Origin: an uncultured Bacteroidota bacterium
GTDB lineage: Bacteria; Bacteroidota; Bacteroidia; Bacteroidales; GWA2-32-17
Reading direction: 5' to 3'
Length of the DNA stretch: 36,064 nt
Assembly (NCBI GenBank): GCA_903872185.1
Contig: CAIQJL010000055.1
Span: 1-36,064, forward strand
Part shown: piece by piece, positions 17,627 to 24,956 of the stretch
Layout of the letters: every line of letters starts with the position of its first letter
Position numbering within the stretch: position 1 is the first letter of the stretch
The notes under the pieces: model-generated
The model's input: the letters and a program-made list of their open reading frames with translations, nothing else
Database searches by the model: none
Told to the model about the DNA's origin: nothing
Program-made: the position numbers and the translations under genes

Positions 17627-19021
17627 ATGGTTAAAGTTATCTTAATTTTTATTTTCTTTCTTTTTTCTATTTTAAATATTTGCTATGGTCAACAAGAGAA
17701 TGTTAATCAGGCTGATACAACTTCGCAAGATCAGCTTGATTTTCAGTTAGTAGTCACTGCAAGTAAAGGCGATGCGAGTACTGTTTTGTATTTACTTAGT
17801 AAAGGTGCAAATGTAAATTCAACATCTGATAATCATGTTTCTGCTTTAATGTATGCTGCTCAGAATGGACATTTTCTTGTTGTAAAAACTTTAGTTGCTA
17901 ATGGTGCAAATGTAAATTATGTTCCAAATTATGATAATTCTGCACTTTCTTCAGCAGTAATTAATAATCAGCTCGAAATTGCTGAGTATTTAATAAGAAA
18001 AGGTGCTAATGTTAATATTGAGAATTATAGAAAAATCACACCCTTAATGCTTGCAGCTGCTTATGGAAATACTACTATTACAAAATTACTTTTAAATGCT
18101 AAAGCTGATAAAAGTTTAAAAGATGTATATGGTAATGATGCGTTAATTATGTCGGTTTTATATGAACACCCCGAAGTAACTGCAATTTTACTAAAAGCTG
18201 GTGCAAACCCAAATACTTTTGATAATGAGAAGTTTTCTCCTTTAATAATTTCGGCACAAAACGGACAAACTTATTTTTTTGAAATGCTAAAATATTATAA
18301 AGCTGATTTTAATTTAAAAAATTTAGATTATTATTCTGCATTAGATATGGCAGTTATAAATAAGCAACCAGAATCTATTTTAAAGCTTTTACAATATGAT
18401 TCAATAAAAAATAAGGAATCAAATAACCCTGTAAAATTAGCTTATTTGTCAGGTAATAGAGAACTAATTCCAATTTTAAGAAAAGGTGGATGTAAGCCTT
18501 ATTTTTTACCATTATTTGATAAAATTGCTATTGGTTATGGAGCTGATGCAAGTATTAATGACCTAATGTTTGGACCAACAATAGGGATTAAAGAAATACG
18601 ATATAATTTCCTGTTTTCATTTTCATATTTTTCTAGATTTTGGGCTAAACGTATTCTTGTAAATTATGGTAATGATATGTTTATTCAATTTTGGGAAAGA
18701 AGATCTTTTCTATCATTTGGTTTAGATAAAAGATTTAATTTAAAAAGAGATGGAAATAAACAAACAGGTATTTTTATTGGTTTAAAAGAAATATATACTT
18801 ATGGTCATTATAGAGGTGCAATAATAATTCCTCCACGCGATTGGATTTTAATGCCAGCAATTGGGTTTTATTCTGATGGAAAGTATGGAGGTGCTTCATT
18901 TAATATAGAATATGTTGATTTTAAAATGATCAATGTTTCTCCCATAAGAATAAACTGCTCAGCATATATATTTATAGGTCTTAAAAAATTCAATAAAACC
19001 TTAAAAATTTCCGAATGGTAA
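17627..19021 (+). CDS. Secreted ankyrin-repeat protein with beta-rich C-terminal domain
   Basis: 464 residues starting at ATG 17627; an in-frame TTG directly before it would add one Met. The signal peptide ends at about residue 22 (CYGQ). Residues about 33-290 hold seven to eight ankyrin repeats with the usual NGHFLVVKTLVANGANVN and TPLMLAAAYGNTTITKLLL consensus. From about 295 to the end, short strands rich in Tyr, Phe and Gly alternate with turns (IGYGADASINDLMFGPTIGI, FIGLKEIYTYGHYRGAIII), resembling an outer-membrane beta-barrel or sheet domain, although the last residues (ISEW) are not a strong barrel terminus. Its last 7 nt overlap the next gene (ATGGTAA), so the two are coupled. Function unknown. 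Confidence 0.82.
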   Translation: MVKVILIFIFFLFSILNICYGQQENVNQADTTSQDQLDFQLVVTASKGDASTVLYLLSKGANVNSTSDNHVSALMYAAQNGHFLVVKTLVANGANVNYVPNYDNSALSSAVINNQLEIAEYLIRKGANVNIENYRKITPLMLAAAYGNTTITKLLLNAKADKSLKDVYGNDALIMSVLYEHPEVTAILLKAGANPNTFDNEKFSPLIISAQNGQTYFFEMLKYYKADFNLKNLDYYSALDMAVINKQPESILKLLQYDSIKNKESNNPVKLAYLSGNRELIPILRKGGCKPYFLPLFDKIAIGYGADASINDLMFGPTIGIKEIRYNFLFSFSYFSRFWAKRILVNYGNDMFIQFWERRSFLSFGLDKRFNLKRDGNKQTGIFIGLKEIYTYGHYRGAIIIPPRDWILMPAIGFYSDGKYGGASFNIEYVDFKMINVSPIRINCSAYIFIGLKKFNKTLKISEW

Positions 19022-19434
19022 AGTATGTATTGATTTTATTTGTTACAATTTTGTTTGCAAGTTGCAATAAGGATTCAAATATTGATTGCGAAAACTATGA
19101 TTATTCATCTTGCAATACAATTGAACCTGAAGATGGAGTGCTAAATATTATTGTTACAAAACAAACAGTTAACTCAAGAGTGCCTATATCATTATATAAA
19201 GGAAAATATGGAGAAACAGCTACTCTAATTTATTCTGATACTATTTCAGAAGTAGAAATAACTTTTAATGTTCTTTTAAATGAAGATTATTATGCTATTG
19301 CAAAATATGAAAGTGGTGGAAAAACTATTTATGCTATAGATGGAACTTATTTTAAAAAAGTTGGACAAACAACCTGTGATTCTACTTGCTGGAAAATAAA
19401 AGGTGCTGAAATTGATATTAGGTTAAAAAACTAG
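19015..19434 (+). CDS. Small lipoprotein, unknown function
   Basis: A 139-residue lipoprotein with lipobox FASC and lipidated Cys17. The mature part is beta-rich with six further Cys residues (Cys25, Cys33 and later TTCDSTCWKI), which could form disulfides in the periplasm. The start ATG overlaps the stop of the ankyrin gene by 7 nt, implying translational coupling and a shared role at the envelope. The 3' end overlaps the convergent gene by 4 nt. The family is not recognised. Confidence 0.78.
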   Translation: MVKYVLILFVTILFASCNKDSNIDCENYDYSSCNTIEPEDGVLNIIVTKQTVNSRVPISLYKGKYGETATLIYSDTISEVEITFNVLLNEDYYAIAKYESGGKTIYAIDGTYFKKVGQTTCDSTCWKIKGAEIDIRLKN

Positions 19435-20048
19435 AACGTCCACCCAAGACCAATTAATGGTCCCATTACTGCTGTTTTAGAGACGTTTTTACCGTTTAAA
19501 TCATAAACACGTTCAAGGTGTATGTCAAATGCAATACGATACATAAAACCACCTTTTGGTTTTTGATGCCTAAAACCTAAAGAAAAATATGGGTTTAATG
19601 CTTTTCTATCAGCAAAATAATAAGCGCCAAAGCCTAATTCCAGATCATTAATATTGCCCAATAACAGATTAATCCCTAACGGATAAAAGTATTCATCACC
19701 TTTTACAGTTGAATCATTAGTAGCCTTGTTTATTCCAATTCCTATTCTGGCACTTAATGCATTTCTATCGCCAGATTGTACTAATAAATCGTAATTTACA
19801 GAATATCTAATACCTGTATAATATCCGAAAAAATATCCGCATTCAACAAATGGGGTGTGTATTCCTAATCTACGTTTTTTAAATCCTGGTCTTGGTTTAG
19901 TAAGTTCATTATCATTTGAGGAATAATTTAAACTAATTGGCTCATTGCCAGTGTTTGAAAAAGACAGCTGAGCATCAATTCTATTGTTAATCAATAATAA
20001 CACAAATATGAAAATCAGTATTTTAGCTGATTTTTTAATTAAGATCAT
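19431..20048 (-). CDS. Small outer-membrane beta-barrel protein
   Basis: 205 residues from ATG 20048; a TTG at 20054 would add two. The signal peptide ends near RIDAQ. The mature protein has about eight amphipathic strands with short Gly/Asn turns (for example GYYTGIRYSVNYDLLV, LGINLLLGNINDLELGFGAYYF) and ends in LIGLGWTF, a terminal aromatic residue typical of outer-membrane barrels. It looks like an eight-stranded barrel of the OmpA/OmpW size class, but the family is unassigned. It converges on the ankyrin/lipoprotein pair, overlapping the lipoprotein gene by 4 nt with no terminator between. Confidence 0.75.
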   Translation of the reverse strand: MILIKKSAKILIFIFVLLLINNRIDAQLSFSNTGNEPISLNYSSNDNELTKPRPGFKKRRLGIHTPFVECGYFFGYYTGIRYSVNYDLLVQSGDRNALSARIGIGINKATNDSTVKGDEYFYPLGINLLLGNINDLELGFGAYYFADRKALNPYFSLGFRHQKPKGGFMYRIAFDIHLERVYDLNGKNVSKTAVMGPLIGLGWTF

Positions 20049-20162
20049 AAACAATAAATAGATAACATTTTAACTTTTCGTTGTAAATGTATAAAAAACT
20101 TTTTTATTTTTAATATGTTTTAAAACTATCTAATAATTTTCAATCTTTGTAAAAAGTAAAAT

Positions 20163-22295
20163 ATGGAAAATGAAATAGTTAAATTGATTTCTAAGGAAGT
20201 TAATTGTAATGATTGGCAAATAAATAATGTTGTAAAACTTTTTGAAGGGGGGGCAACAATTCCATTTATTAGTAGATATAGAAAAGAAATGACTGGAAGT
20301 TTAGATGAGGTTCAGATTTTAAATATAAAAGAACTTATTGATAAGTATCAAAGCCTTGAAAAAAGAAAAATAACAATATTAGAAACGATAAAAGATTCTG
20401 GTTTATTAACTCATGAACTTGAAACATTAATTATAAGTTGTTATAATTCCACAGAATTAGAAGATATATATTTGCCATTTAAACCAAAGCGAAAAAGTAG
20501 AGCTGAAATAGCCCGTTTAAAGGGTTTAGAACAATTAGCAGATTTTATATTTTCGCAGAAAAATCAAAATATTCTGCAATTTGCTCAATCATTTATTAAA
20601 GGAGATGTGAAAAATATTGAAGAAGCAATAAATGGTGCAAATGATATTATTGCCGAAAAAGTAAATGAAGATATAAGAGCTAGAAATTTAATAAGAAATC
20701 TTTTTAAATTTGATGCAGTAATTACTTCAAAAGTAATTAAAGCAAAAGAAACAGAAGCTTTAAAATATACCGATTATTTTAGTCTAAGTGAAAAATTAGT
20801 AAAATGTCCTTCTCATAGAATTCTTGCTATTAGGAGAGGAGAGAGTGAAGGTTTTTTAAGAGTTAAAATTGACATTGATAATGAAAGTGCAATTATTAAA
20901 TTATTTAAATTATTTGTTACAGGAAGGGGTGAAGCATCTAAACAAGTTGAAAATGCAATTGAAGATTCATATAAAAGATTAATTTGTCCATCAATTGAAA
21001 ATGAATTCGCAACATTATCCAAAGAAAAAGCAGATAAGGAAGCTATTCGTGTATTTGGTGAAAATCTTAAACAATTATTATTACTACCACCTCTTGGCAA
21101 TAAACGTGTTTTAGCTATAGATCCTGGTTACAGAACAGGCTGCAAAGTTGTTTGTATTAACGAACAAGGAAATATTTTATTTAATGAAACAATTTACCCA
21201 CATCCTCCACAAAAAGAAATTATACAAGCGTCAAAAAAAATTACTTCTATAGTTAATGCATACAAAATAGAATGTGTTGCAATTGGAAATGCAACTGCTG
21301 GTCGAGAGACTGAAAATTTTATTAAAAATGTACGTTTCGATAAGCCTGTAAAAGTTTACATGGTTAGCGAAGCAGGTGCATCTGTTTATAGTGCATCACC
21401 GGTAGCCCGTGAGGAATTACCGCAGTATGATGTTACGGTTAGAGGTGCTGTTTCTATTGGTAGAAGATTGCAGGATCCGCTTGCAGAATTAGTGAAAATT
21501 GACCCAAAATCAATTGGAGTTGGGCAATATCAGCATGATGTTGATCAAATCCTTTTGAAAAATAATCTTGACAATATTGTAGAAGAATGCGTAAATAAAG
21601 TTGGTGTAAATATTAATACTTCGAGTAGATATTTATTGTCTTATGTTTCTGGAATTGGACCACAATTAGCTAAAAATATATCTGAGTATTGCGAAAAAAA
21701 TGGACCTTTTAAATCTAGGGGTGATTTGTTAAAAGTTCCTCGTTTTGGTGAAAAAGCTTTTGAGTTGGCAGCTGGATTTCTCAGAATTCCTGAAGCAGAA
21801 AACCCTCTAGATAATACTTCAGTTCATCCTGAAAGATATAAATTAATTTCAAAAATTTGTAAAGATTTAAATTGTACAATTGAAAATTTAGTTTCTAATA
21901 AAGAGTTATTAGGAAAAATTCAAATTGAAAAATATATCTCAGATGAAGTTGGCTTACCAACTTTAAATGACGTAATCAGCGAATTAGAAAAGCCAGGAAG
22001 AGACATTAGATTGGGGATAAAGATATTTGAGTTTTCTCAGGATGTATATAATATTGATGACCTAAGAACAGGCATGATACTTCCTGGAATTATTACAAAT
22101 GTTACAAATTTTGGTGCTTTTGTGGATATTGGAATAAAACAAAATGGCTTGGTACATGTTTCAAATATTTGCAATGAGTTTATAACAAATCCAGCAGATA
22201 AGGTAACATTAAACCAGCATGTAAAAGTAAAAGTGATTGAAGTTGATAAGGAAAGAGGAAGAATTCAACTTTCGATGAAAGATATTGGACAATAA
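20163..22295 (+). CDS. tex: RNA-binding transcription accessory protein Tex
   Basis: Cytoplasmic nucleic-acid-binding protein implicated in transcription and RNA metabolism. 710 residues, slightly shorter than proteobacterial Tex. Order of domains: Tex N-terminal helical region (1-190; PFISRYRKEMTGSLDE is the hallmark), helical core (190-310), YqgF/RNase-H-like domain (about 320-450; RVLAIDPGYRTGCKV and YMVSEAGASVYSASPVA), helix-hairpin-helix region (about 490-560; VSGIGPQLAKNISEY, FKSRGDLLKVPRFGEKAFE) and S1 RNA-binding domain (about 640-707; GIITNVTNFGAFVDIGIKQNGLVHVSN). Nothing is missing. Monocistronic with a shared strong hairpin downstream. Confidence 0.96.
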   Translation: MENEIVKLISKEVNCNDWQINNVVKLFEGGATIPFISRYRKEMTGSLDEVQILNIKELIDKYQSLEKRKITILETIKDSGLLTHELETLIISCYNSTELEDIYLPFKPKRKSRAEIARLKGLEQLADFIFSQKNQNILQFAQSFIKGDVKNIEEAINGANDIIAEKVNEDIRARNLIRNLFKFDAVITSKVIKAKETEALKYTDYFSLSEKLVKCPSHRILAIRRGESEGFLRVKIDIDNESAIIKLFKLFVTGRGEASKQVENAIEDSYKRLICPSIENEFATLSKEKADKEAIRVFGENLKQLLLLPPLGNKRVLAIDPGYRTGCKVVCINEQGNILFNETIYPHPPQKEIIQASKKITSIVNAYKIECVAIGNATAGRETENFIKNVRFDKPVKVYMVSEAGASVYSASPVAREELPQYDVTVRGAVSIGRRLQDPLAELVKIDPKSIGVGQYQHDVDQILLKNNLDNIVEECVNKVGVNINTSSRYLLSYVSGIGPQLAKNISEYCEKNGPFKSRGDLLKVPRFGEKAFELAAGFLRIPEAENPLDNTSVHPERYKLISKICKDLNCTIENLVSNKELLGKIQIEKYISDEVGLPTLNDVISELEKPGRDIRLGIKIFEFSQDVYNIDDLRTGMILPGIITNVTNFGAFVDIGIKQNGLVHVSNICNEFITNPADKVTLNQHVKVKVIEVDKERGRIQLSMKDIGQ

Positions 22296-22321
22296 AAAAA
22301 GGGCTAAAAAGCCCTTTTTTT
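22294..22321. terminator. Bidirectional terminator between tex and the AP2/H1-tail gene
   Basis: The stem GGGCT / AGCCC with an AAAA loop is flanked by A and T runs on both sides. It serves tex on the plus strand and the convergent gene at 22338-23291 on the minus strand. Confidence 0.9.
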
Positions 22322-22337
22322 ATTCAGAGTGTTAGAA

Positions 22338-23291
22338 TTATTTTTTCTTTTTAGCTACAACTTTTTTAGCTACTACTTTTGCTTTTGGAGCAACTTTCTT
22401 AGCAACTACTTTTTTAGCTACAGCTTTTTTAGCAACTACTTTTTTAGCTACAGCTTTCTTAGCAACTACTTTTTTAGCAACAGCTTTTTTAGCAACTACT
22501 TTTTTAGCTACAGCTTTCTTAGCAACTACTTTTTTAGCTACAGCTTTCTTAGCAACTACTTTTTTAGCTACAGCTTTCTTAGCAACTACTTTTTTAGCTA
22601 CAGCTTTCTTAGCTACAACTTTCTTAGCAACTACTTTTTTAGCTACAGCTTTCTTAGCTACAACTTTTTTAGCAACTACTTTTTTAGCTACAGCTTTTTT
22701 AGCTACAACTTTTTTAGCAACTACTTTTGTAGCTACTTTTGCGGCAACATTAGGTTTTTTAGATATCACGTTTAAAGTATTAGTTTTACCAAATAATTCA
22801 GTTGATTTTTTATTATAAGCTGCTGCAGCTTGTTCTGCAGTGTCAAATGAACCCAAAGGAATTCCTTTGCGATCTACATAAATATACGAGTAAAATTTAC
22901 GTCCTTGTTTTACAACACCACGGTAACCTGTACTGTTTTTAATTTTACGTGTGTTACGAACAAGATTTGAGAATGTGCTCCACTCTAAATTTTCTAAACG
23001 GCAGTCAACAGCGTTAGCATTAATAAAACGTACAAACCAACGAACTTTTCCTGCAGGTTTTTTAACAAATTTTTCAGAAATAAATTTGTGAAGATAAATG
23101 GTTTCGTTTCTGTATGAACCATCTTTTTGTCTCCAGTTTTTCTGGAAGAAAACGTAACCACTTGAGTGTTCTCTTAAGTTTTCCCAAAATTTAATTGTTT
23201 TGAGATACTTGTCTTGATTTAGTTTTTCATAAACATGTTCATCAAGAATTGCTTTTTTGTCAGAATTTTTCAAACTTACTTTTACTGGCAT
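22338..23291 (-). CDS. HNH-AP2 homing-endonuclease-like protein, catalytic His lost, with histone-H1-like tail
   Basis: A 317-residue protein from ATG 23291. An in-frame ATG at 23345 lies within the promoter and is rejected. Residues 1-115 follow the plan of phage HNH endonucleases (a VKVSL...AILDE start, [17 protein letters not shown] with His68, then RLENLEWST). However, the HINGN motif reads RFINAN (Phe89 for the catalytic His) and LDNR reads VDCR, so cleavage is probably lost. Residues 121-170 are an AP2 DNA-binding domain (GYRGV..., [27 protein letters not shown]). Residues 184-317 are a Lys/Val/Ala tail of repeated [10 protein letters not shown], like histone H1 or bacterial H1-like proteins. 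Probable nucleoid-binding protein; function is inferred. Confidence 0.85.
   Translation of the reverse strand: MPVKVSLKNSDKKAILDEHVYEKLNQDKYLKTIKFWENLREHSSGYVFFQKNWRQKDGSYRNETIYLHKFISEKFVKKPAGKVRWFVRFINANAVDCRLENLEWSTFSNLVRNTRKIKNSTGYRGVVKQGRKFYSYIYVDRKGIPLGSFDTAEQAAAAYNKKSTELFGKTNTLNVISKKPNVAAKVATKVVAKKVVAKKAVAKKVVAKKVVAKKAVAKKVVAKKVVAKKAVAKKVVAKKAVAKKVVAKKAVAKKVVAKKAVAKKVVAKKAVAKKVVAKKAVAKKVVAKKAVAKKVVAKKVAPKAKVVAKKVVAKKKK
22341..22742. repeat. 30-bp tandem repeat encoding the [10 protein letters not shown] tail
   Basis: About thirteen units of roughly 30 bp, on the plus strand reading as TTTTTAGCTACAGCTTTCTT plus AGCAACTACT, with units nearly identical at the DNA level. All changes keep the reading frame. 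Such near-identical units are prone to copy-number change by slippage or recombination, which would alter tail length in steps of ten residues. Confidence 0.9.
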
Positions 23292-23342
23292 TTTTTTTTT
23301 AATTTTAGTTAATACTAGGTGCAGAGTTTTGAAAATGTTATA

Positions 23343-23373
23343 CAAATGTACACATAATTATAATAAAACAAAA
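23343..23373 (-). promoter_or_regulatory. Bacteroidota-type promoter of the AP2/H1-tail gene
   Basis: On the minus strand TTTTG (23369-23373) is followed after 18 nt by TACATTTG (23343-23350), matching TTTG-N19-TAnnTTTG. The expected transcript start, at about 23337, lies inside the longer possible reading frame and supports the ATG at 23291. Confidence 0.75.
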
Positions 23374-23521
23374 CATTTTTTATTAACATTAAATTCTGTA
23401 ATTTAACATACAGTATAGTAGATAGTTATGAAAAAATAATATTTTAAATCTTCATTAAGTGTTTATATTCAGACGAGTATTTAGTGTTAAAAAATGCACA
23501 AAAACGTCATTTTTTGTAAAA

Positions 23522-23551
23522 TTGCAAAATACATTTTGAAATATAATTTTG
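23522..23551 (+). promoter_or_regulatory. Second promoter match upstream of the tRNAs
   Basis: TTG (23522-23524), 19 nt, TAATTTTG (23544-23551), a perfect -7 element. A transcript would begin near 23557 and could read through the tRNA genes as a long precursor. Confidence 0.45.
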
Positions 23552-23621
23552 TAGCAATGGGCAAAATAAAAATGTGTGTATATTGTTTGCGAAATATATT
23601 TTTGATATTAAAAAACAATTC

Positions 23622-23651
23622 TTTGGTGCTTCGATTAATTTTCTAATTTTG
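23622..23651 (+). promoter_or_regulatory. Promoter of tRNA-Thr
   Basis: TTTG (23622-23625), an 18-nt spacer and TAATTTTG (23644-23651) end 9 nt before the tRNA. This matches the Bacteroidota sigma-70-type consensus in both boxes. Confidence 0.8.
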
Positions 23652-23660
23652 CAAAACATT

Positions 23661-23733
<73 letters not shown>

Positions 23734-23790
23734 CAAAATTCAAAGAAATATAATAGATGTTAATTTATTTTTATATAAAAGGATTTTTTC

Positions 23791-23798
23791 TAATTTTG
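23791..23798 (+). promoter_or_regulatory. -7 element (TAATTTTG) before tRNA-Gly
   Basis: A perfect TAnnTTTG match 13 nt before tRNA-Gly, identical to the tRNA-Thr -7 box. No TTTG is present at the -33 position. Confidence 0.5.
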
Positions 23799-23811
23799 TA
23801 AAACTCAATAA

Positions 23812-23884
23812 GCGGGAGTAGCTCAGTTGGTAGAGCATCAGCTTCCCAAGCTGAGGGTCGCGGGTCCGAGTCCCGTTTCCCGCT
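23812..23884 (+). tRNA. tRNA-Gly(CCC)
   Basis: A 73-nt cloverleaf. Acceptor GCGGGAG pairs with TTCCCGC. Anticodon stem TCAGC/GCTGA with loop TTCCCAA gives anticodon CCC, reading GGG. The T-loop reads TCCGAGT, with C in place of the near-universal T at position 55 (normally pseudouridine). All stems pair. The CCA end is not encoded. A corA gene follows 80 nt downstream. Confidence 0.93.
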
Positions 23885-23950
23885 CAAATGGTAGTTTAAA
23901 TGTTTTAATAGAAGGTCTGTTATTGCATTTATTTCTGGATGCTAACCTTA

Positions 23951-23958
23951 AAGGAGGT
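23951..23958 (+). promoter_or_regulatory. Strong Shine-Dalgarno sequence of corA
   Basis: AAGGAGGT is a full complement to the 16S anti-Shine-Dalgarno sequence, with 6 nt between it and ATG 23965. It fixes the corA start against a longer frame that runs back into tRNA-Gly. Other starts in this window lack such a site. Confidence 0.8.
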
Positions 23959-23964
23959 GGGATT

Positions 23965-24912
23965 ATGGTAAATATATTTTTTAAAGAAAACGATAAACTT
24001 AAGCTACATCAAGGAATTTCAGAAATTGAAAATATTCCTGGTATTGATATTGTCTGGATTGATCTTTTGCAGCCTTCCTATGAAGAAAGAATAGCAATTG
24101 AGACTAAATATAAAATTACTCTTCAAACCAGACAAGAGATTGAAGAAATTGAGGTGAGTTCTAGATATTTTGAAACAGATACCTTAATAGTTACTAACTC
24201 GCATTTTCTTATACCAACAGAAAATGAGTTTAGAAAAGAACCGATTTCATTTATTTTAAAAGATAATATTTTATTTTCCCATAGAAATTCTGAAACAAGA
24301 ACTTTTACTGAAATTTATAGAAGGATAGATTTTAATTTTAAACTTTCAGATGCTTATCATGTTTTTTTAAGCATTTTTGAAATTCGTATCGATTTAGATG
24401 CAGATATGATAGAAGCTATGGTAAAAGATATTTCTTCTATTTCTGGTTTGGTAACTCATGAAAAAACTTTTTCGGAAGAAATATTAGTGAGAATTTCAAA
24501 ATTTCAGGAAGACACTATGCAGCTTCGAGAAAATATTATTGATAAACAACGTGTGCTTTCTGCAGTTTTAAAAAGTGATTATTTTCCTATTGAACTTCAT
24601 AACAAAATTAGAGTTATGATTAAGGATACTGGTTCACTTTTAGATTATACAGTTTTTAGTTTTGAAAGACTGGATTTTCTTCAAAATACATTTCTTGGAC
24701 TTGTAAACATAGAGCAAAATAAAATCATAAAAATATTTACAGTTGCAACTGTAATATTTATGCCACCAACTTTAATTGCGAGTATTTATGGGATGAATTT
24801 TAAGTTTATGCCTGAATTAAATTGGGAAATGGGATATTTAGTTGCTGTTTTTCTAATGATTTTTTCCGTGGCTGTAACCCTAGTTCTTTTCAAAAAAAGA
24901 AAGTGGTTATAA
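23965..24912 (+). CDS. corA: CorA-family magnesium/cobalt transporter
   Basis: Inner-membrane Mg2+ (Co2+/Ni2+) channel working as a pentamer. 315 residues from ATG 23965, chosen for its strong Shine-Dalgarno site; the longer frame back to 23827 would overlap tRNA-Gly. A large cytoplasmic alpha/beta and helical domain (about 1-250) precedes two membrane helices, with the selectivity motif YGMNF (Gly276-Met277-Asn278) after the first and a Lys/Arg-rich C-terminus (KKRKWL) after the second. No promoter is obvious between tRNA-Gly and the gene, so read-through from the tRNA unit is possible. The channel gene 24957-26858 follows after 44 nt. Confidence 0.93.
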   Translation: MVNIFFKENDKLKLHQGISEIENIPGIDIVWIDLLQPSYEERIAIETKYKITLQTRQEIEEIEVSSRYFETDTLIVTNSHFLIPTENEFRKEPISFILKDNILFSHRNSETRTFTEIYRRIDFNFKLSDAYHVFLSIFEIRIDLDADMIEAMVKDISSISGLVTHEKTFSEEILVRISKFQEDTMQLRENIIDKQRVLSAVLKSDYFPIELHNKIRVMIKDTGSLLDYTVFSFERLDFLQNTFLGLVNIEQNKIIKIFTVATVIFMPPTLIASIYGMNFKFMPELNWEMGYLVAVFLMIFSVAVTLVLFKKRKWL

Positions 24913-24956
24913 ATTTTTATTAATATTTTTTTTATAATTTAATTTTTCTGTTTAAT

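Larger units (their letters stand above)
23292..23660. other. AT-rich divergent intergenic region between the AP2 gene and the tRNAs
   Basis: Contains the AP2-gene promoter (23343-23373), a second plus-strand promoter match (23522-23551) and the tRNA-Thr promoter (23622-23651). A 29-codon frame at 23557-23646 is not called a gene. Nothing else is recognised. Confidence 0.6.

Noticed and set aside
22329-22775. Plus-strand 148-codon open frame rich in Ser/Phe/Tyr
   Set aside because: It is the antisense of the 30-bp repeat array. Its low-complexity SYFFSYSFL-type product arises only from the Lys/Ala/Val codons on the other strand.
23827-23964. 46-codon N-terminal extension of corA
   Set aside because: It would start inside tRNA-Gly and has no homology to CorA; the strong Shine-Dalgarno site fixes the start at 23965.
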